Position numbers and translations under genes: made by a program | Notes under the pieces: generated by a model | The model's input: the letters and a program-made list of their open reading frames with translations, nothing else | The model's database searches: none | Told to the model about the DNA's origin: nothing | Part shown: positions 9,540 through 21,652 of the stretch, one piece after another | Layout: each line of letters begins with the position of its first letter | Numbering within the stretch: the first letter of the stretch is position 1 | Origin: Stutzerimonas stutzeri | Lineage (GTDB): Bacteria > Pseudomonadota > Gammaproteobacteria > Pseudomonadales > Pseudomonadaceae | Reading direction: 5' to 3' | DNA: 64,000 nt | NCBI RefSeq assembly: GCF_018138085.1 | Contig: NZ_CP073105.1 | Span: 3,286,001-3,350,000, forward strand

Positions 9540-10779
9540 ATCGTAGCGCCTCGGCGGGCTGTGTACGGGCCGCACGCCAGGCCGGGTACAGGGTGGCGAA
9601 AAAACTCAGGACGAGCGCCGCGGCGCAGACCTGAATCACGTCAGCGGCCATCAGACGAGACGGTAGGTAATCGATGAAGTAGACGTCCGCATTGAGAAAC
9701 TTGTGCCCGATGAGATGCTCCAGTGCGGCAATCCAGCTGCTGACGTTGAGCGCTGCGAAGATACCCAGCAGTGCACCAACCAGGGTACCGACGACGCCGA
9801 TCACCGTACCCTGGACCATGAAGATCGCCATGATCTGTCCGGGCGTCGCCCCCAGGGTCCGCAGGATGGCGATGTCGCCCCGCTTGTCGGTGACCACCAT
9901 GACCAGGGTGGAAATGATATTGAAGGCCGCCACCGCGACGATCAGCAGCAGCAACAGGCCGATCATGGCCTTTTCCATGCGTATCGCCTGATAGAGATTG
10001 CCGTGGGTGCGCGTCCAGTCACGTGAGTAGAAGTCGTCGCCCAACTGGCCCGCCAGTTGCCATGCCGTGCGCGGCGCCTGGAACAGATCCTCGAAGCGCA
10101 GCCGCAGCCCCTGCACCTGATCCGGCTTCCATCGATGCAGACGTGCCAGATCGGAGATATTGGCCATCGCCACGTAGCCGTCTATTTCGCCGGCGCCGAC
10201 ATGGAAGATGCCGCGCACAGTGAAGCGCTTCATGCGGGGAAAAACACCTGCCGGCGTGACCGTCACTTCCGGAGCGACGAAAGTGATCTTGTCGCCGACG
10301 CCAACGCCAAGCTTGTCGGCAGCCTTGTCGCCGATGACTATGCCGAACTCGCCGGCGGCCAACTCATCCAGCCCCCCTTCGCGAAAGAACTGCCCGATGA
10401 TGGATACCTTCGGCTCGACTTGCGGGTCCACCGCATTGATCAATGTCTTGGTGACCTTCCCGCGATGCGTCAGCAGACCCTGCATCTGAATGAACGGCGC
10501 CACCGCCGAAACCTGCGGATGCTGCATCAGTCGATTTCCGAGGGTCTGCCAATCGTCGATCGGCGTCGGGCGTTCGATGGTGGCGTGCGGGACCATGCCG
10601 AGCACGCGCGTGCGCATCTCGTGATCGAAACCATTCATGACCGACAGTACGACGATCATCACCAGCACGCCCAGCGCCAGCCCGATCATCGAGGTGAAGG
10701 AAATGAAGGAAACGAAGAGGCTGCGACGTCTGGCGCGTGTGTAGCGCGCCCCGATATACACGGACAGCGGTCTGAACAT
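9532..10779 (-). CDS. lolC: Lipoprotein-releasing ABC permease LolC-type
   Basis: First permease gene of the LolCDE lipoprotein sorting complex. Seen: 415 residues with the same plan as LolE: N-terminal helix, periplasmic domain, three C-terminal helices with [20 protein letters not shown] and the terminus [13 protein letters not shown]. The periplasmic domain differs more from LolE than the membrane part does, as expected for an old duplication with divided roles (LolA docking versus lipoprotein binding). It is divergent from the PilZ gene with a 100-bp shared upstream region. Confidence 0.92.
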   Translation of the reverse strand: MFRPLSVYIGARYTRARRRSLFVSFISFTSMIGLALGVLVMIVVLSVMNGFDHEMRTRVLGMVPHATIERPTPIDDWQTLGNRLMQHPQVSAVAPFIQMQGLLTHRGKVTKTLINAVDPQVEPKVSIIGQFFREGGLDELAAGEFGIVIGDKAADKLGVGVGDKITFVAPEVTVTPAGVFPRMKRFTVRGIFHVGAGEIDGYVAMANISDLARLHRWKPDQVQGLRLRFEDLFQAPRTAWQLAGQLGDDFYSRDWTRTHGNLYQAIRMEKAMIGLLLLLIVAVAAFNIISTLVMVVTDKRGDIAILRTLGATPGQIMAIFMVQGTVIGVVGTLVGALLGIFAALNVSSWIAALEHLIGHKFLNADVYFIDYLPSRLMAADVIQVCAAALVLSFFATLYPAWRAARTQPAEALRYE

Positions 10780-10879
10780 AAATCGATGGGTTCGCTTTCG
10801 CTGGCGGGAAATAACAAGCTGAATGACGATACCAAACGGCCTGATACACTCAAGCCATCACTGCAGCCCAGGGATCGAC

Positions 10880-11452
10880 ATGCCCACTGAAGACACCGAA
10901 GATCGCCGCGAATACTATCGTATCGAGGACGTGATCGCACTGGAAATCCTGCCGCTGGAACACCTCGAAACAGTCCCCGATGGCGGCGCGAACCAGTTGT
11001 TCAGTCTGCTTGGCGAGCTGCATCAGCTCGATTTCGAGTCACAGCACCTGTTGCGGCAGATTGCCGAACGCAACCGTACGCTGGCCAGTTACCTCAAGGT
11101 ACAGAACAAGCGTATCGATCTGATTGCCCAAGTGCTCGCGCGGGATCTACTCAAAGACATCGGGCCGGTGCGCGAAGTGGTGCTGTCCGAAGGTGGGATC
11201 AGCTTCGTCAACGATGCGCCACTCGAAGAAGGCTCGACCTGGACGCTGAAACTGGCGCTGATGCCGCAATGCCTGGGGCTGCTGCTAGCCGCCCGCGTCG
11301 CCAGCTGCCAAGCCTTGGATGACGGACGCTTCGCCATCGGGACGTCGTTCGAAGCGTTGACTGATGCACAACGACAGCTGCTCGCTCGGCATATCCTGCA
11401 GAAACAGGCGACGGAACGACGCCTGGCTCGTGAAAGTCTGCAGGAACTCTGA
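10880..11452 (+). CDS. PilZ domain protein
   Basis: A 190-residue putative cyclic-di-GMP-responsive cytoplasmic protein. Seen: the N-terminal REYYRIED, which resembles the RxxxR entry of PilZ domains, a central helical stretch (about residues 40-90), and a C-terminal beta-rich part with LSEGGISF in place of the canonical (D/N)xSxxG. Ligand binding is therefore plausible but not assured. The ATG at 10880 is preferred over an upstream ATG because the family sequence starts there. It runs into a secreted protein and a phosphodiesterase gene in the same direction. Confidence 0.8.
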   Translation: MPTEDTEDRREYYRIEDVIALEILPLEHLETVPDGGANQLFSLLGELHQLDFESQHLLRQIAERNRTLASYLKVQNKRIDLIAQVLARDLLKDIGPVREVVLSEGGISFVNDAPLEEGSTWTLKLALMPQCLGLLLAARVASCQALDDGRFAIGTSFEALTDAQRQLLARHILQKQATERRLARESLQEL

Positions 11453-11453
11453 C

Positions 11454-11759
11454 ATGCACCGATTATTGATTCCGCTTCTGGCCGTTGCCTTTTGTGTCCC
11501 GGCCGTTGCCGAGACGATCCGCATCCCCGTGGGTCAGCAAGGCCAGTCCCAACTGACGCTGCCCGGACGCGGCGACTCGAAGGGTACGGTCCTCGAACAC
11601 TTTGGCCTTGCCGACGAGGAACATCCCGCCGTCGGAGTCCCGCCCATTACACGCTGGGACTACCGCTATTTTTCGGTGTACTTCGAGAACGACCGGGTGA
11701 TCGACAGCGTGATGCACCATCAAAGCACCCCATCCCTACAGCGAGATATCGAACCGTGA
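11454..11759 (+). CDS. Small exported hypothetical protein
   Basis: A 101-residue protein with a clear signal peptide (MHRLLIPLLAVAFCVPAVAE, cleavage probably after PAVA). The mature part contains LTLPGRGDSKGTVLEHFG and RWDYRYFSVYFENDRVIDSV, a pattern I recognise only as a conserved pseudomonad hypothetical that resembles small outer-membrane-lipoprotein SmpA/BamE-like folds (inference, weak). The start lies 1 nt after the PilZ stop, and its own stop overlaps the next start by 4 bp, so the three genes are one operon. Confidence 0.8.
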   Translation: MHRLLIPLLAVAFCVPAVAETIRIPVGQQGQSQLTLPGRGDSKGTVLEHFGLADEEHPAVGVPPITRWDYRYFSVYFENDRVIDSVMHHQSTPSLQRDIEP

Positions 11760-12478
11760 CCTTGATCTACGGCCACCGCGGCGCAAAGGGCGAAGCGCCG
11801 GAAAACACCCTCGCCAGCTTCCAGCAATGCCTGGCCCATGGCGTGCGTCGCTGCGAGCTGGATTTGCACCTTTCCCGCGACGGCGAGTTGATGGTCATCC
11901 ATGACCCAACCTTGAAGCGCACCACCGGGCGACGTGGCAAGGTCGTGGAGCACGACGCCGAGGAGCTGGTTCATTACGATGCGCGCAGCGGCGGGCCCGG
12001 CTGGAAACAACCGTGCCCGATACCCAGGCTGGCGGAGCTGTTCGAGAAGTGCGACTTCGAGCACTGGCAGCTCGAGGTGAAAAGCGCCTCGCGCGTACGT
12101 GCGGCACGCTCGGTTCTGGCCATCAAGGAACTGGCCGAACGTTACGGGTTGCTCGATCGAATCACAGTCACCTCAGGGTCGCGCGAAGTGCTGAGGGCAC
12201 TGAAAAGGCTGACGCCGGAGCTGTCATCAGGGCTTGTAGCCGAATACGCCTGGCTTGATCCATTGAAGGTCGCCAATCAGTACGGCTGCGAACTTCTCGC
12301 ACTGAAGTGGACGCTCTGTACCCCCGAGCGCATCGCCAAGGCACGCGCGCAGGGTTTGCACGTTTCCGTGTGGACCGTGAACGAGCCAGCGCTTATGCGC
12401 CGGCTCGCGGACTTCGGCGTGGACAGCCTGATCACCGACTTCCCCGGCCTGGCAGTGGAAACGCTGGCCAAGCGGTAG
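11756..12478 (+). CDS. Glycerophosphodiester phosphodiesterase family protein
   Basis: A 240-residue cytoplasmic GDPD/UgpQ-type enzyme that hydrolyses glycerophosphodiesters to glycerol-3-phosphate and an alcohol. Seen: GHRGAKGEAPENTLASF with the catalytic histidine and metal-binding glutamate, ELDLHLSRDGELMVIHD with the metal acidic residues and second catalytic histidine, KSASR, and the C-terminal SVWTVNEP and DSLITDFP motifs. There is no signal peptide, which points to the cytoplasmic UgpQ type rather than GlpQ. The start is a GTG at 11756 overlapping the previous stop. Confidence 0.92.
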   Translation: MTLIYGHRGAKGEAPENTLASFQQCLAHGVRRCELDLHLSRDGELMVIHDPTLKRTTGRRGKVVEHDAEELVHYDARSGGPGWKQPCPIPRLAELFEKCDFEHWQLEVKSASRVRAARSVLAIKELAERYGLLDRITVTSGSREVLRALKRLTPELSSGLVAEYAWLDPLKVANQYGCELLALKWTLCTPERIAKARAQGLHVSVWTVNEPALMRRLADFGVDSLITDFPGLAVETLAKR

Positions 12479-12625
12479 GCTGAACGGCTCGGTCTTTGCC
12501 AAGGCGTTCCTGCGATTCGGAACGGCAACTTACGCTACCGTTTCGTCCAGCCCTGAAGCCTTCAGCGCTCCTATCGGCTTTTCAAAAGCTTTCCCGATTC
12601 GGCCAGCGCCAATCCTGGCTATCCT

Positions 12626-12654
12626 CTCCGACCGGCTCAGGCCACCGGTCGGAG
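12626..12654. terminator. Strong hairpin between convergent GDPD gene and sthA
   Basis: A perfect 10-bp inverted repeat (CTCCGACCGG / CCGGTCGGAG) with a 9-nt loop lies 4 nt beyond the sthA stop codon. Read from either strand, no T-run follows, so it may be a Rho-dependent or 3'-end-stabilising structure rather than a classical intrinsic terminator. Confidence 0.6.
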
Positions 12655-12658
12655 CCGC

Positions 12659-14053
12659 TCAAAAAAGCCGGTTTAGCCCGTCGAACGCGGCGACGCGATA
12701 GGCCTCGGCCATGGTCGGATAGTTGAACGTGGTATTGACGAAATACTTCAACGTATTCGCCTCACCCGGCTGATTCATGATCGCCTGGCCGATATGCACG
12801 ATCTCCGATGCCTGATAGCCAAAGCAATGAACGCCGAGCACCGCCAACGTCTCGCGATGGAAAAGTATCTTCAGCATCCCTACCGGCTCGGCGGAAATCT
12901 GCGCACGCGCCATTCCCTTGAAGAATGCCTTGCCAACCTCGTACGGAATCTTCGCCTCGGTGAGCTCACGCTCGTTCTTGCCGATCGAACTAATCTCCGG
13001 GATGGTGTAGATGCCGGTCGGGACGTCGTCGACGAAACGCCAGCTGTTGTTGTCGACGATGCTGCCTGCCGCTGAACGCCCCTGATCGTAGGCCGCGCTG
13101 GCCAGGGACGGCCAGCCGATCACATCGCCTGCCGCATAGATGTTGCCGACATCCGTGCGGTAGTGTTCGTCGACTTTGATCTGCCCACGGCTGTTCACCT
13201 TGAGGCCGATGTTTTCCAGCGCAAGCTTGTCGGTATTGCCGGTTCGCCCGTTGCACCAGAGGAAGGCATCTGCCTTGATCTTCTTTCCGGACTTGAGATG
13301 GAGAATCACGCCGTTGTCGACGCCCTCGACGCGCTCGTACTCTTCCTTATGGCGAATCAGCACATTGTTGTTGCGCAGGTGATAGCTGAGCGCATCGGAG
13401 ATTTCGTCATCGAGGAAGCTGAGCAACTGGTCGCGGTTATCGATCAGATCGACCAGCACGCCCAGGCCACTGAAAATCGACGCATACTCCGAGCCGATCA
13501 CCCCGGCGCCGTAGATGATCAGGCGGCGCGGCGTATGGCTCAGCGTGAGAATGGTATCGCTGTCGTAGATGCGCGGGTGCGAGAAGTCGACGTCCGCGGG
13601 ACGATACGGGCGCGAGCCGGTCGCGATGATGAATTGATTGGCCACCAGCGTTTCGACCATGCCGTTGGCGCTGACCACTTCGACCGTCTGCTCATCGGCA
13701 AAGCTCGCGGTGCCGAAAAAGATGTCGATGCGGTTGCGTGCGTAGTAGCCCGTACGGGAGGTGACCTGCTTGGCGATCACGCTCTCGGCACTTTTCAGCA
13801 CGTCGGGAAAAGAGAACCAGCGAGGTTCGCCGATCTGGCGGAACAACGGGTTGGTGTTGTACTGCATGATCTGCCGTACCGAATGGCGCAGCGCCTTGGA
13901 AGGAATGGTTCCCAGATGGGTGGAGTTGCCGCCGACGTGTGGCCTGCTATCGACCACGGCGACCTTGCGTCCCGCCTTGACCGCATTCATCGCCGCGCCT
14001 TCGCCGGCTGGGCCCGAGCCCAAAACCACTACATCGTAATTGTAGACAGCCAT
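12659..14053 (-). CDS. sthA: Soluble pyridine nucleotide transhydrogenase
   Basis: Cytoplasmic flavoprotein that exchanges reducing equivalents between NADPH and NAD+. Seen: FAD motif [13 protein letters not shown], second dinucleotide fold [13 protein letters not shown], the FAD-binding [10 protein letters not shown], and a C-terminal dimerisation domain. The redox-active CxxxxC of the disulfide oxidoreductase family is replaced by STHLGT in the stretch [14 protein letters not shown]; this loss is typical of SthA and separates it from lipoamide dehydrogenase. I chose the ATG at 14053 (464 aa) because AGGGGTGA sits just before it; a GTG two codons upstream is possible. Being adjacent to the NADH-oxidising NQR operon, it may link NADPH to respiration (inference). 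Confidence 0.96.
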   Translation of the reverse strand: MAVYNYDVVVLGSGPAGEGAAMNAVKAGRKVAVVDSRPHVGGNSTHLGTIPSKALRHSVRQIMQYNTNPLFRQIGEPRWFSFPDVLKSAESVIAKQVTSRTGYYARNRIDIFFGTASFADEQTVEVVSANGMVETLVANQFIIATGSRPYRPADVDFSHPRIYDSDTILTLSHTPRRLIIYGAGVIGSEYASIFSGLGVLVDLIDNRDQLLSFLDDEISDALSYHLRNNNVLIRHKEEYERVEGVDNGVILHLKSGKKIKADAFLWCNGRTGNTDKLALENIGLKVNSRGQIKVDEHYRTDVGNIYAAGDVIGWPSLASAAYDQGRSAAGSIVDNNSWRFVDDVPTGIYTIPEISSIGKNERELTEAKIPYEVGKAFFKGMARAQISAEPVGMLKILFHRETLAVLGVHCFGYQASEIVHIGQAIMNQPGEANTLKYFVNTTFNYPTMAEAYRVAAFDGLNRLF

Positions 14054-14112
14054 ATTCACCCCTGAACACGCGGCAGGCCAACCTGCCGCTGTTAACGAAT
14101 TACGCTGGCCAG

Positions 14113-14141
14113 GAAAAAACCGTCAGGCGTACCCGGACGGT
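14113..14141 (-). terminator. Intrinsic terminator of the nqr operon
   Basis: On the minus strand ACCGTC and GACGGT form a 6-bp stem around an 11-nt loop and are followed by six T residues, 92 bp downstream of nqrM. A second hairpin (GTGCCGA / TCGGCAC, positions 14153-14172) lies just before it. Together they end the nqrA-to-nqrM transcript ahead of sthA. Confidence 0.65.
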
Positions 14142-14233
14142 CCCGGCCACAGGTGCCGAGCAGCGTCGGCACGTCCTACATGCAAGGCCCGGCACCGGTG
14201 CGCTAGCGCCCCTGGCCGGGTTGAAGCCACTTA

Positions 14234-14464
14234 TCAGCGTCTGGTCGCGTCGTAGGCGAGATCTGCTTTTGAATTCTGGCTTTCCTGCGCATTCACCTCC
14301 TCGCATTTCTCGCGGCTACCGCCGCAGATCGAGCACTCCTTCTCGATGCCGAGATTGGCGATCCCTCCGCATGAGCCGGCGATGGGCTTGCGACCCATGA
14401 TCACACCGATCGACATACCCAACACGACCAGTACCATCACCAGAAAAACGATCAACCAGGTCAT
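14234..14464 (-). CDS. nqrM: Na+-NQR maturation protein NqrM
   Basis: A 76-residue inner-membrane protein required for assembly of Na+-NQR, proposed to deliver iron to the NqrD/NqrE site. Seen: one N-terminal transmembrane helix (residues 2-22) and a cysteine cluster at C32, C44, C47 and C54 (SCGG, ECSICGG, EKC). Its start overlaps the apbE stop by 4 bp. Being the last gene of the operon, it completes the set of NQR structural and maturation genes. Confidence 0.92.
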   Translation of the reverse strand: MTWLIVFLVMVLVVLGMSIGVIMGRKPIAGSCGGIANLGIEKECSICGGSREKCEEVNAQESQNSKADLAYDATRR

Positions 14465-15486
14465 TGCTCTGCTCCCGCACCGAACAGCTCATCAAAAGCT
14501 TCGGTGCTCTTGCTTACGAATTCCTGCCCTTCGCGTACCACGAAGAACGCTGCGATCCTGTGCTCTGTCGCGTAGGCCAGTCCACGCTCCGGACCGAGCA
14601 CCATAAGCACGGTAGACAACCCGTCCGCGCGGAGTGTCGACGGATCGACAACCGTCACGGCGGCGAGATGATGCTCGATAGGCGCTCCGGTGGTCGGATC
14701 CAGCGTGTGCGAGTAGCGCTTACCGTCACGCTCGAAGTAGTTTCGATAGTCCCCGGAAGTAGAAACGCCCAGTCCATCGAGTTCGATGACCCGCTGGACG
14801 ACTCGCTCATTGTCCCGCGGCGCTTCGATCGCAATGCGCCACGGTGACTCATCCGGCTTGCGACCCTGGGCTTTCAGCTCACCCGTGATTTCCACCAGAA
14901 AGCTGCTGACGCCTGACGCTTCGAGCCTTGCCGTCACCTGATCGACAGCATAACCAGCTGCGATGCTGTTGAAATCGACTTGAACGTTCCGGTCCTTGCA
15001 GAGCTGCTCGCCCTCCAACCGCAAGTGATGCTGGCCGACATCCTGCCGTGCCGTCGCGATTTCCTCGGCCGAAGGCACCCGCTCGCCCTGCCCGCGGGGC
15101 CCGAAGCCCCACAGGTTGAGCAGCGGCTCGATGGTCAGATCCAGCGCACCGCCGCTTTCGTCAGACAGTTTCCTGCCTGCTTCGAGTAGGGCTCGCACCC
15201 CGTCAGGCATGGCCATGCAGCGCCCGGCCGGCAGCTCGTTGAACACTTCTATGTCGGAATCGGCACGGTAGGTCGAGGCCTGCTTATCGATGTCGGCGAG
15301 TATCGCCTCGGTCTGCTGCCTCAGTTGCTCTTTGTCCGGCGTGCCGGCGCTCGCCACGTACTTCACCGTATAGGTGCTGCCCATGGTTGGCCCGCTGAAG
15401 CTTTCTACCTTGTCCTGAAACAGACAGCCCGTCAGCGCCGTCGCCAGGGCGACGACGATGACGGGCCGAAATGACGCTCGAATCAT
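14461..15486 (-). CDS. apbE: FAD:protein FMN transferase ApbE (lipoprotein)
   Basis: Periplasmic lipoprotein that attaches FMN covalently to threonines of NqrB and NqrC. Seen: a lipoprotein signal peptide with lipobox LTGC (Cys at residue 21), the MGSTYTVKY motif, the central FNSIAAGYAVDQV and GELKAQG blocks, and SGDYRNYFERDGKRYSHTLDPTTG with the metal/FAD-binding residues. 341 residues. The ATG at 15486 is 1 nt after the nqrF stop. Its position inside the nqr operon fits its substrate proteins exactly. Confidence 0.95.
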   Translation of the reverse strand: MIRASFRPVIVVALATALTGCLFQDKVESFSGPTMGSTYTVKYVASAGTPDKEQLRQQTEAILADIDKQASTYRADSDIEVFNELPAGRCMAMPDGVRALLEAGRKLSDESGGALDLTIEPLLNLWGFGPRGQGERVPSAEEIATARQDVGQHHLRLEGEQLCKDRNVQVDFNSIAAGYAVDQVTARLEASGVSSFLVEITGELKAQGRKPDESPWRIAIEAPRDNERVVQRVIELDGLGVSTSGDYRNYFERDGKRYSHTLDPTTGAPIEHHLAAVTVVDPSTLRADGLSTVLMVLGPERGLAYATEHRIAAFFVVREGQEFVSKSTEAFDELFGAGAEQ

Positions 15487-15487
15487 G

Positions 15488-16711
15488 CTAGCCGCCGAAG
15501 TCGTCGAGCAGGATGTTCTCCGGTTCAACGCCCAGGTCGGTCAGCATCTTGATTACCGAGGCGTTCATCATCGGCGGACCGCACATGTAGAACTCGCAGT
15601 CTTCGGGAGCTGGATGGTCCTTCAGGTAGTTCTCGTAGAGTACGTTGTGGATGAACCCCGTCGGCCCCTGCCAGTTGTCCTCCGGTTGCGGATCGGACAA
15701 CGCCAGATGCCACTCGAAGTTCTCGTTCTCGGCTTGCAGCTGGTCATATTCCTCGACGTAGAACGCCTCGCGCATGGAACGCGCGCCGTACCAGAAGCTC
15801 ATCTTGCGCTTGGATTTCAGGCGCTTGAGCTGGTCGAAAATGTGCGAGCGCATCGGTGCCATGCCGGCACCACCACCGATGAAGACCATTTCCGCGTCGG
15901 TATCCTTGGCAAAGAATTCACCGAAGGGACCGTAGACGGTGACCTTGTCGCCCGGCTTGAGGCTGAACACCCAGGAGGACATCTTGCCTGGCGGCAGATC
16001 GTCCTTGCCTGGCGGCGGCGAGGCGATACGGATGTTGAACTTCACCAGACCGACCTCTTCCGGGTAGTTCGCCATCGAGTAGGCACGGATGACCGTCTCG
16101 TCGACCTTGGACACGTACTTCCATTGGTTGAACTTGTCCCAGTCGCCGCGATACTCCTCCTGAATATCGAAGTCCTTGTAGCGAACCTCGTGCGGTGGAC
16201 ATTCGAGCTGGACATAACCGCCCGCGCGGAAGTCGACGTTCTCGCCTTCCGGCAGCTTTAAGGTCAGTTCCTTGATGAAGGTCGCCACGTTCGGGTTGGA
16301 GAGCACGGTGCACTCCCACTTCTTCACGCCGAACACTTCCTCGGGTACCTCGATCTTCATATCCGCCTTGACCGGTGTCTGGCAGGACAGACGCCAGCCC
16401 TCGCCAGCCTCACGACGGGTGAAGTGTGACTCTTCGGTGGGCAGCATCTCGCCGCCACCGCTTTCGACGACGCACTTGCACTGGGCGCAGGTGCCGCCAC
16501 CACCGCAGGCGGACGATAGGAAGATATTGTTCGCGGCCAAGGTCTGCAGCAACTTGCCGCCAGCCGGAACGGTGATGGTGCGTTCGCCGTTGATTTCGAT
16601 ACTCACGTCACCGCTAGACACCAGCTTGGCGCGCGCCGCGAGGATGATCACCACCAGCGCGAGCACGATGGCGGTGAACATGCCAATGGCAAGGAAAATT
16701 TCGTAACTCAT
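15488..16711 (-). CDS. nqrF: Na+-NQR subunit F (NADH dehydrogenase subunit)
   Basis: Entry point for NADH electrons into Na+-NQR. Seen in order: one N-terminal membrane helix (about 5-27), a 2Fe-2S ferredoxin domain with ligands C69, C75, C78 and C110 ([13 protein letters not shown] and LSC), an FAD-binding domain with RAYSMANYP, and an NADH-binding domain with [11 protein letters not shown] and the terminal YMCGPPMM. 407 residues, full length. It lies 15 bp downstream of nqrE. Confidence 0.98.
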   Translation of the reverse strand: MSYEIFLAIGMFTAIVLALVVIILAARAKLVSSGDVSIEINGERTITVPAGGKLLQTLAANNIFLSSACGGGGTCAQCKCVVESGGGEMLPTEESHFTRREAGEGWRLSCQTPVKADMKIEVPEEVFGVKKWECTVLSNPNVATFIKELTLKLPEGENVDFRAGGYVQLECPPHEVRYKDFDIQEEYRGDWDKFNQWKYVSKVDETVIRAYSMANYPEEVGLVKFNIRIASPPPGKDDLPPGKMSSWVFSLKPGDKVTVYGPFGEFFAKDTDAEMVFIGGGAGMAPMRSHIFDQLKRLKSKRKMSFWYGARSMREAFYVEEYDQLQAENENFEWHLALSDPQPEDNWQGPTGFIHNVLYENYLKDHPAPEDCEFYMCGPPMMNASVIKMLTDLGVEPENILLDDFGG

Positions 16712-16726
16712 CAGTTCATCCCGTCC

Positions 16727-17335
16727 TTACAGCTGTACGCCAGAGAATGACATGAAGCCTAGCGACATCAGGCCGATGGTGATGAAGGTGATGCCCAGTC
16801 CCTGCAGACCCTCCGGTACATCGCTGTACTTGAGCTTTTCGCGGATACCGGCCAGCAGCATGATCGCCAACGCCCAGGACGCACCGGAGCCAAAGCCATA
16901 CACGGTACTTTCCGCCAGGTTGTAGTCCCGCTCGACCATGAACAGTGTGCCGCCCATGATGGCGCAGTTCACGGTGATCAACGGCAGGAAGACGCCCAGT
17001 GCGTTGTAAAGGCTGGGTACGTACTTATCCAGGAGCATTTCGAGGATCTGAACAATTGCCGCGATCACGCCGATGTAGCTGAGCAGGCCCAGGAAGCTGA
17101 GATCCACTTCCGGCAACCCCGCCCAGGACAGCGCTCCGGCCTTGAGCAGATAGGTGTAGATCAGGTTGTTGGCCGGGACCGTGATGGCCTGAACCACGAT
17201 AACCGCGATACCCAGGCCAATCGCGGTTTCCACTTTCTTGGAAATCGCGATGAAGGTGCACATGCCGAGGAAGAAGGCCAGCGCCATGTTCTCGATGAAC
17301 ACGGCACGGACGAACAGGCTGATGTAATGCTCCAT
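16727..17335 (-). CDS. nqrE: Na+-NQR subunit E
   Basis: Integral membrane subunit (202 aa, six predicted helices) which with NqrD holds an iron centre in the membrane. Seen: the half-channel cysteine stretch [15 protein letters not shown] near residue 26 and the second cysteine in TVNCAIMGG near residue 120. It is homologous to NqrD in inverted topology. The ATG at 17335 overlaps the nqrD stop. Confidence 0.97.
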   Translation of the reverse strand: MEHYISLFVRAVFIENMALAFFLGMCTFIAISKKVETAIGLGIAVIVVQAITVPANNLIYTYLLKAGALSWAGLPEVDLSFLGLLSYIGVIAAIVQILEMLLDKYVPSLYNALGVFLPLITVNCAIMGGTLFMVERDYNLAESTVYGFGSGASWALAIMLLAGIREKLKYSDVPEGLQGLGITFITIGLMSLGFMSFSGVQL

Positions 17336-18003
17336 TAGTAAGCCTCCTTGCTCGAGACTTGCGGCGCCATCTTGAACGACGGCTTCTCGACCTGCTCGCG
17401 CTTCCAGCTACGAATGCCCCAGATGATCAGGCCGATGAGGAAGAACGCCGACGGCGGCAGCAGCAACAGGCCGTTTGGCTGGTACCAACCGCCATCGTTG
17501 ACCACCGGAAGGATGGTGTAACCCATCAGCTTGCCGGCGCCGAACAGTTCGCGAACGATGCCCAGCACGATCAGCATCGCGCTGTAGCCGAGTCCGTTAC
17601 CGAGGCCGTCGAAAAACGACAGCATGGGCGGATTCTGCATGGCGAACGCTTCAGCACGCCCCATCACGATGCAGTTGGTGATGATCAGACCGACGAATAC
17701 CGACAGCTGCTTGGACAGCGAGAAGGCGTAGGCCTTGAGGACCTGATCGACCACGATTACCAGCGAGGCAATGATCACCATCTGCACGATCATGCGAATC
17801 GAGCCTGGAATCTGGCTGCGAATCATCGAGATGAACAGGTTGGAAAACGCCACCACCAGCGTCAGCGCGACGGACATCACCAGGGCGGTCTTGAGGTTGG
17901 AGGTAACCGCCAGCGCCGAACAGATTCCGAGAATCTGCAGACCGATGGGGTTGTTGTTGAAGACCGGATTGAACAGGACTTCTTTGATAGTAGGTTGCGA
18001 CAT
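17335..18003 (-). CDS. nqrD: Na+-NQR subunit D
   Basis: Integral membrane subunit (222 aa) pairing with NqrE. Seen: [19 protein letters not shown] with the first conserved cysteine, [16 protein letters not shown] with the second, and a hydrophilic C-terminal tail. I prefer the ATG at 18003, preceded by GGGGAGG with about 7 nt spacing, over an in-frame TTG two codons earlier. The nqrC stop lies 2 nt upstream. Confidence 0.97.
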   Translation of the reverse strand: MSQPTIKEVLFNPVFNNNPIGLQILGICSALAVTSNLKTALVMSVALTLVVAFSNLFISMIRSQIPGSIRMIVQMVIIASLVIVVDQVLKAYAFSLSKQLSVFVGLIITNCIVMGRAEAFAMQNPPMLSFFDGLGNGLGYSAMLIVLGIVRELFGAGKLMGYTILPVVNDGGWYQPNGLLLLPPSAFFLIGLIIWGIRSWKREQVEKPSFKMAPQVSSKEAY

Positions 18004-18005
18004 GG

Positions 18006-18794
18006 TCAAGCCTCCCCAGCGCGCAGGTTAGCGATAAATGGACCGAATCCGTTCTCGCCCAGCCAGAAGTGCAGCAGGTTGTTCACACCGTTACTGGTCA
18101 GCGTCGCACCGGCCAGCGCGTCAACTTGGTGGTCGGCTTTCGGGCTCTGCGGATCGACGCCGCCCTTGACCACCTGGATGGCCAGTTTGCCGTTCTCGGT
18201 GAACAGCTCCTTACCCTGCCACTGGCTGCGCCACTTGGGATTATCCACTTCGCCGCCGAGACCGGGGGTCTCGCCATGCTGGTAGAAACCCAGCCCTTCG
18301 ACCGTGTTGAGATCTCCCTTGACGGCCATGAAGCCATAGAGGGTCGACCACAGCCCATAGCCACGCACCGGCATGATCAGCGTCTCGAGCTCGCCGTTTT
18401 CCTCGACGGTATAGACGACGCTGTAGCGCTCGCGGCGCTTGATCGAGGCGATGTCTTCATCGCCTGGCAGCGCTTGCGACAGCTGCGGATCCTTGGCGGC
18501 AACCAGCGGGTCGAAGGTGTTCGGATCGAACTCGTCGCTGTATTTGCCGGTTTCCAGATCGACCAGCTTGGCAACGATCCGCTCCTTATAGAGCGCCTTT
18601 ACCTGCTTGGCAGACATACCCGCCTCGCCCAACCCGGCGATCGCCAGGATGCTGCGCTGCTTGTCCAGCTGACGGTTTTCCAGTTGTGTCGGGCGTAGCG
18701 CAACCGCTGCGCCCGAAACGAACACCGAGCAGACCAGGCAGACCAGCAAGGCCACGACCAGTGTGCGAACGGTGGATTCTTTTTGACTAGACAT
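18006..18794 (-). CDS. nqrC: Na+-NQR subunit C (FMN-carrying)
   Basis: Membrane-anchored periplasmic subunit with covalent FMN. Seen: one N-terminal helix (about residues 9-31), an FMN-binding domain, and the flavinylation motif [10 protein letters not shown] with the acceptor threonine at residue 231. The usual serine before GAT is alanine here. The ATG at 18794 overlaps the nqrB stop by 8 bp; an upstream in-frame ATG lies inside nqrB and is rejected. 262 residues. Confidence 0.97.
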   Translation of the reverse strand: MSSQKESTVRTLVVALLVCLVCSVFVSGAAVALRPTQLENRQLDKQRSILAIAGLGEAGMSAKQVKALYKERIVAKLVDLETGKYSDEFDPNTFDPLVAAKDPQLSQALPGDEDIASIKRRERYSVVYTVEENGELETLIMPVRGYGLWSTLYGFMAVKGDLNTVEGLGFYQHGETPGLGGEVDNPKWRSQWQGKELFTENGKLAIQVVKGGVDPQSPKADHQVDALAGATLTSNGVNNLLHFWLGENGFGPFIANLRAGEA

Positions 18795-19998
18795 TACGTG
18801 CCAGCCTCCGCTTGATATTGGCCTGAATGACAAAGTGGTCAATCAACGGTGCGCACAGGTTGGCGAATAGAATGGCCAACATCATGCCCTCCGGAAACGC
18901 CGGGTTCACCACCCGGATCAGTACCACCATCACGCCTATCAAAATGCCGAACGCCCACTTACCCGTGTTCGTCATGGACGCCGACACCGGATCGGTCGCC
19001 ATGAAGATCAGGCCAAAGGCGAAACCGCCGACGACCATGTGCCAGTACCACGGCATGGCGAACATGGCGTTGGAATCCGAGCCGATCAGGTTGAACAGCG
19101 AGCTCAGCGCGATCATGCCGAGCATCACGCCCGAAACGATGCGCCAGGACGCGATCTTGGTCATCAGCAATACGGCGCCGCCGATGAAGATCGCCAGCGC
19201 ACTGGTTTCCCCGATCGAGCCGTGAATGGTGCCGAGGAAGGCATCCATCCAGGTGATGCCGCTGGCGATCACGTTCTCCATCCCGCCGGCGAAGCTGAGG
19301 CTGAGCGCGGTCGCGCCGGCAAAACCGTCGACTGCCGTCCACACTGCATCACCGGACATCTGCGCCGGGTAGGCGAAGAACAGGAACGCACGGCCGGTCA
19401 ATGCCGGATTAAGGAAGTTCTTGCCAGTGCCGCCGAAGATTTCCTTGCCGATCACGATACCGAAGCTGATACCCAGCGCGACCTGCCACAGCGGAATGCT
19501 TGGCGGCAGCGTAAGGGCGAACAGTACGGACGTGACGAAGAACCCTTCGTTGACCTCATGCTTGCGGATGGAGGCGAACAGCACTTCCCAGAAACCGCCG
19601 ACGATGAAGGTCACCGCGTAGACCGGGATGAAGTACGCCGCGCCCTGGATGAAGTTGTCCCACAAGCTGTTCGGATCGAAGCCTGCGAGTGCGCTGATCA
19701 GCGCCATGCGCCAGCCTTCCTGCGCCGCCAGCAGATCCGGGTTCTGTGCATAGATCAGGTTGGCTTGGTAGCCGGTGTTCCACATGCCGAAGAACATTGC
19801 CGGGAAGGTGCACAGCCAGACCGTGATCATCATCCGCTTGAGGTCGATGCCGTCGCGGACGTGCGCGGTGGTCTTGGTCACACTGCCGGGACGATAGAGG
19901 AAGGTGTCCGCGGCTTCGTAGAGTGCATACCACTTCTCGTACTTGCCGCCCTTCTCGAAATTGTGCTCGATCTTGTCGAGGAATTCGCGAATGCCCAT
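18787..19998 (-). CDS. nqrB: Na+-NQR subunit B (FMN/riboflavin-carrying)
   Basis: Large membrane subunit (403 aa, about ten helices) involved in Na+ translocation and quinone reduction. Seen: the N-terminal cytoplasmic stretch, [36 protein letters not shown], and the flavinylation motif [10 protein letters not shown] with the acceptor threonine at residue 230, again with alanine where serine is common. The nqrA stop lies 3 nt upstream. Confidence 0.97.
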   Translation of the reverse strand: MGIREFLDKIEHNFEKGGKYEKWYALYEAADTFLYRPGSVTKTTAHVRDGIDLKRMMITVWLCTFPAMFFGMWNTGYQANLIYAQNPDLLAAQEGWRMALISALAGFDPNSLWDNFIQGAAYFIPVYAVTFIVGGFWEVLFASIRKHEVNEGFFVTSVLFALTLPPSIPLWQVALGISFGIVIGKEIFGGTGKNFLNPALTGRAFLFFAYPAQMSGDAVWTAVDGFAGATALSLSFAGGMENVIASGITWMDAFLGTIHGSIGETSALAIFIGGAVLLMTKIASWRIVSGVMLGMIALSSLFNLIGSDSNAMFAMPWYWHMVVGGFAFGLIFMATDPVSASMTNTGKWAFGILIGVMVVLIRVVNPAFPEGMMLAILFANLCAPLIDHFVIQANIKRRLARNV

Positions 19999-20001
19999 TC
20001 C

Positions 20002-21438
<1,437 letters not shown>

Positions 21439-21470
21439 CTATGCCGCGGGCCCAGGTAGAAATCCGCCCG

Positions 21471-21476
21471 ATTATA
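21471..21476 (-). promoter_or_regulatory. Candidate -10 element of the nqr operon promoter
   Basis: On the minus strand a perfect TATAAT stands about 130 bp upstream of the nqrA start. I see no good -35 hexamer at 16-18 bp, so an activator or another sigma determinant may be needed. The rest of the 313-bp interval 21340-21652 contains only this element and the gap terminator; I see no coding potential in it. Confidence 0.45.
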
Positions 21477-21609
21477 GAGGTCGTACCCCGTGACTGACCA
21501 CCCAAGGTCTTTCAATTTTTTGACTGTGGACAAGCGTCGTCGAGCGGCCAACTATTGACGGGACTTGAAAAAAGTAGCGGCCAGCCGGGCCGAATCGCGC
21601 CATGAATGC

Positions 21610-21633
21610 AAAACGGGAGCCGAAGCTCCCGTT
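21610..21633 (-). terminator. Intrinsic terminator of the gapB-like gene
   Basis: A 9-bp perfect stem (AACGGGAGC / GCTCCCGTT) with a TTCG tetraloop on the minus strand, 19 nt beyond the gap stop, with an A-tract before and a short T-run after. On the plus strand the same hairpin is followed by TTCTTTTT-like sequence, so it could act in both directions. Confidence 0.7.
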
Positions 21634-21652
21634 CTTTTTACAGCCCGTCGCG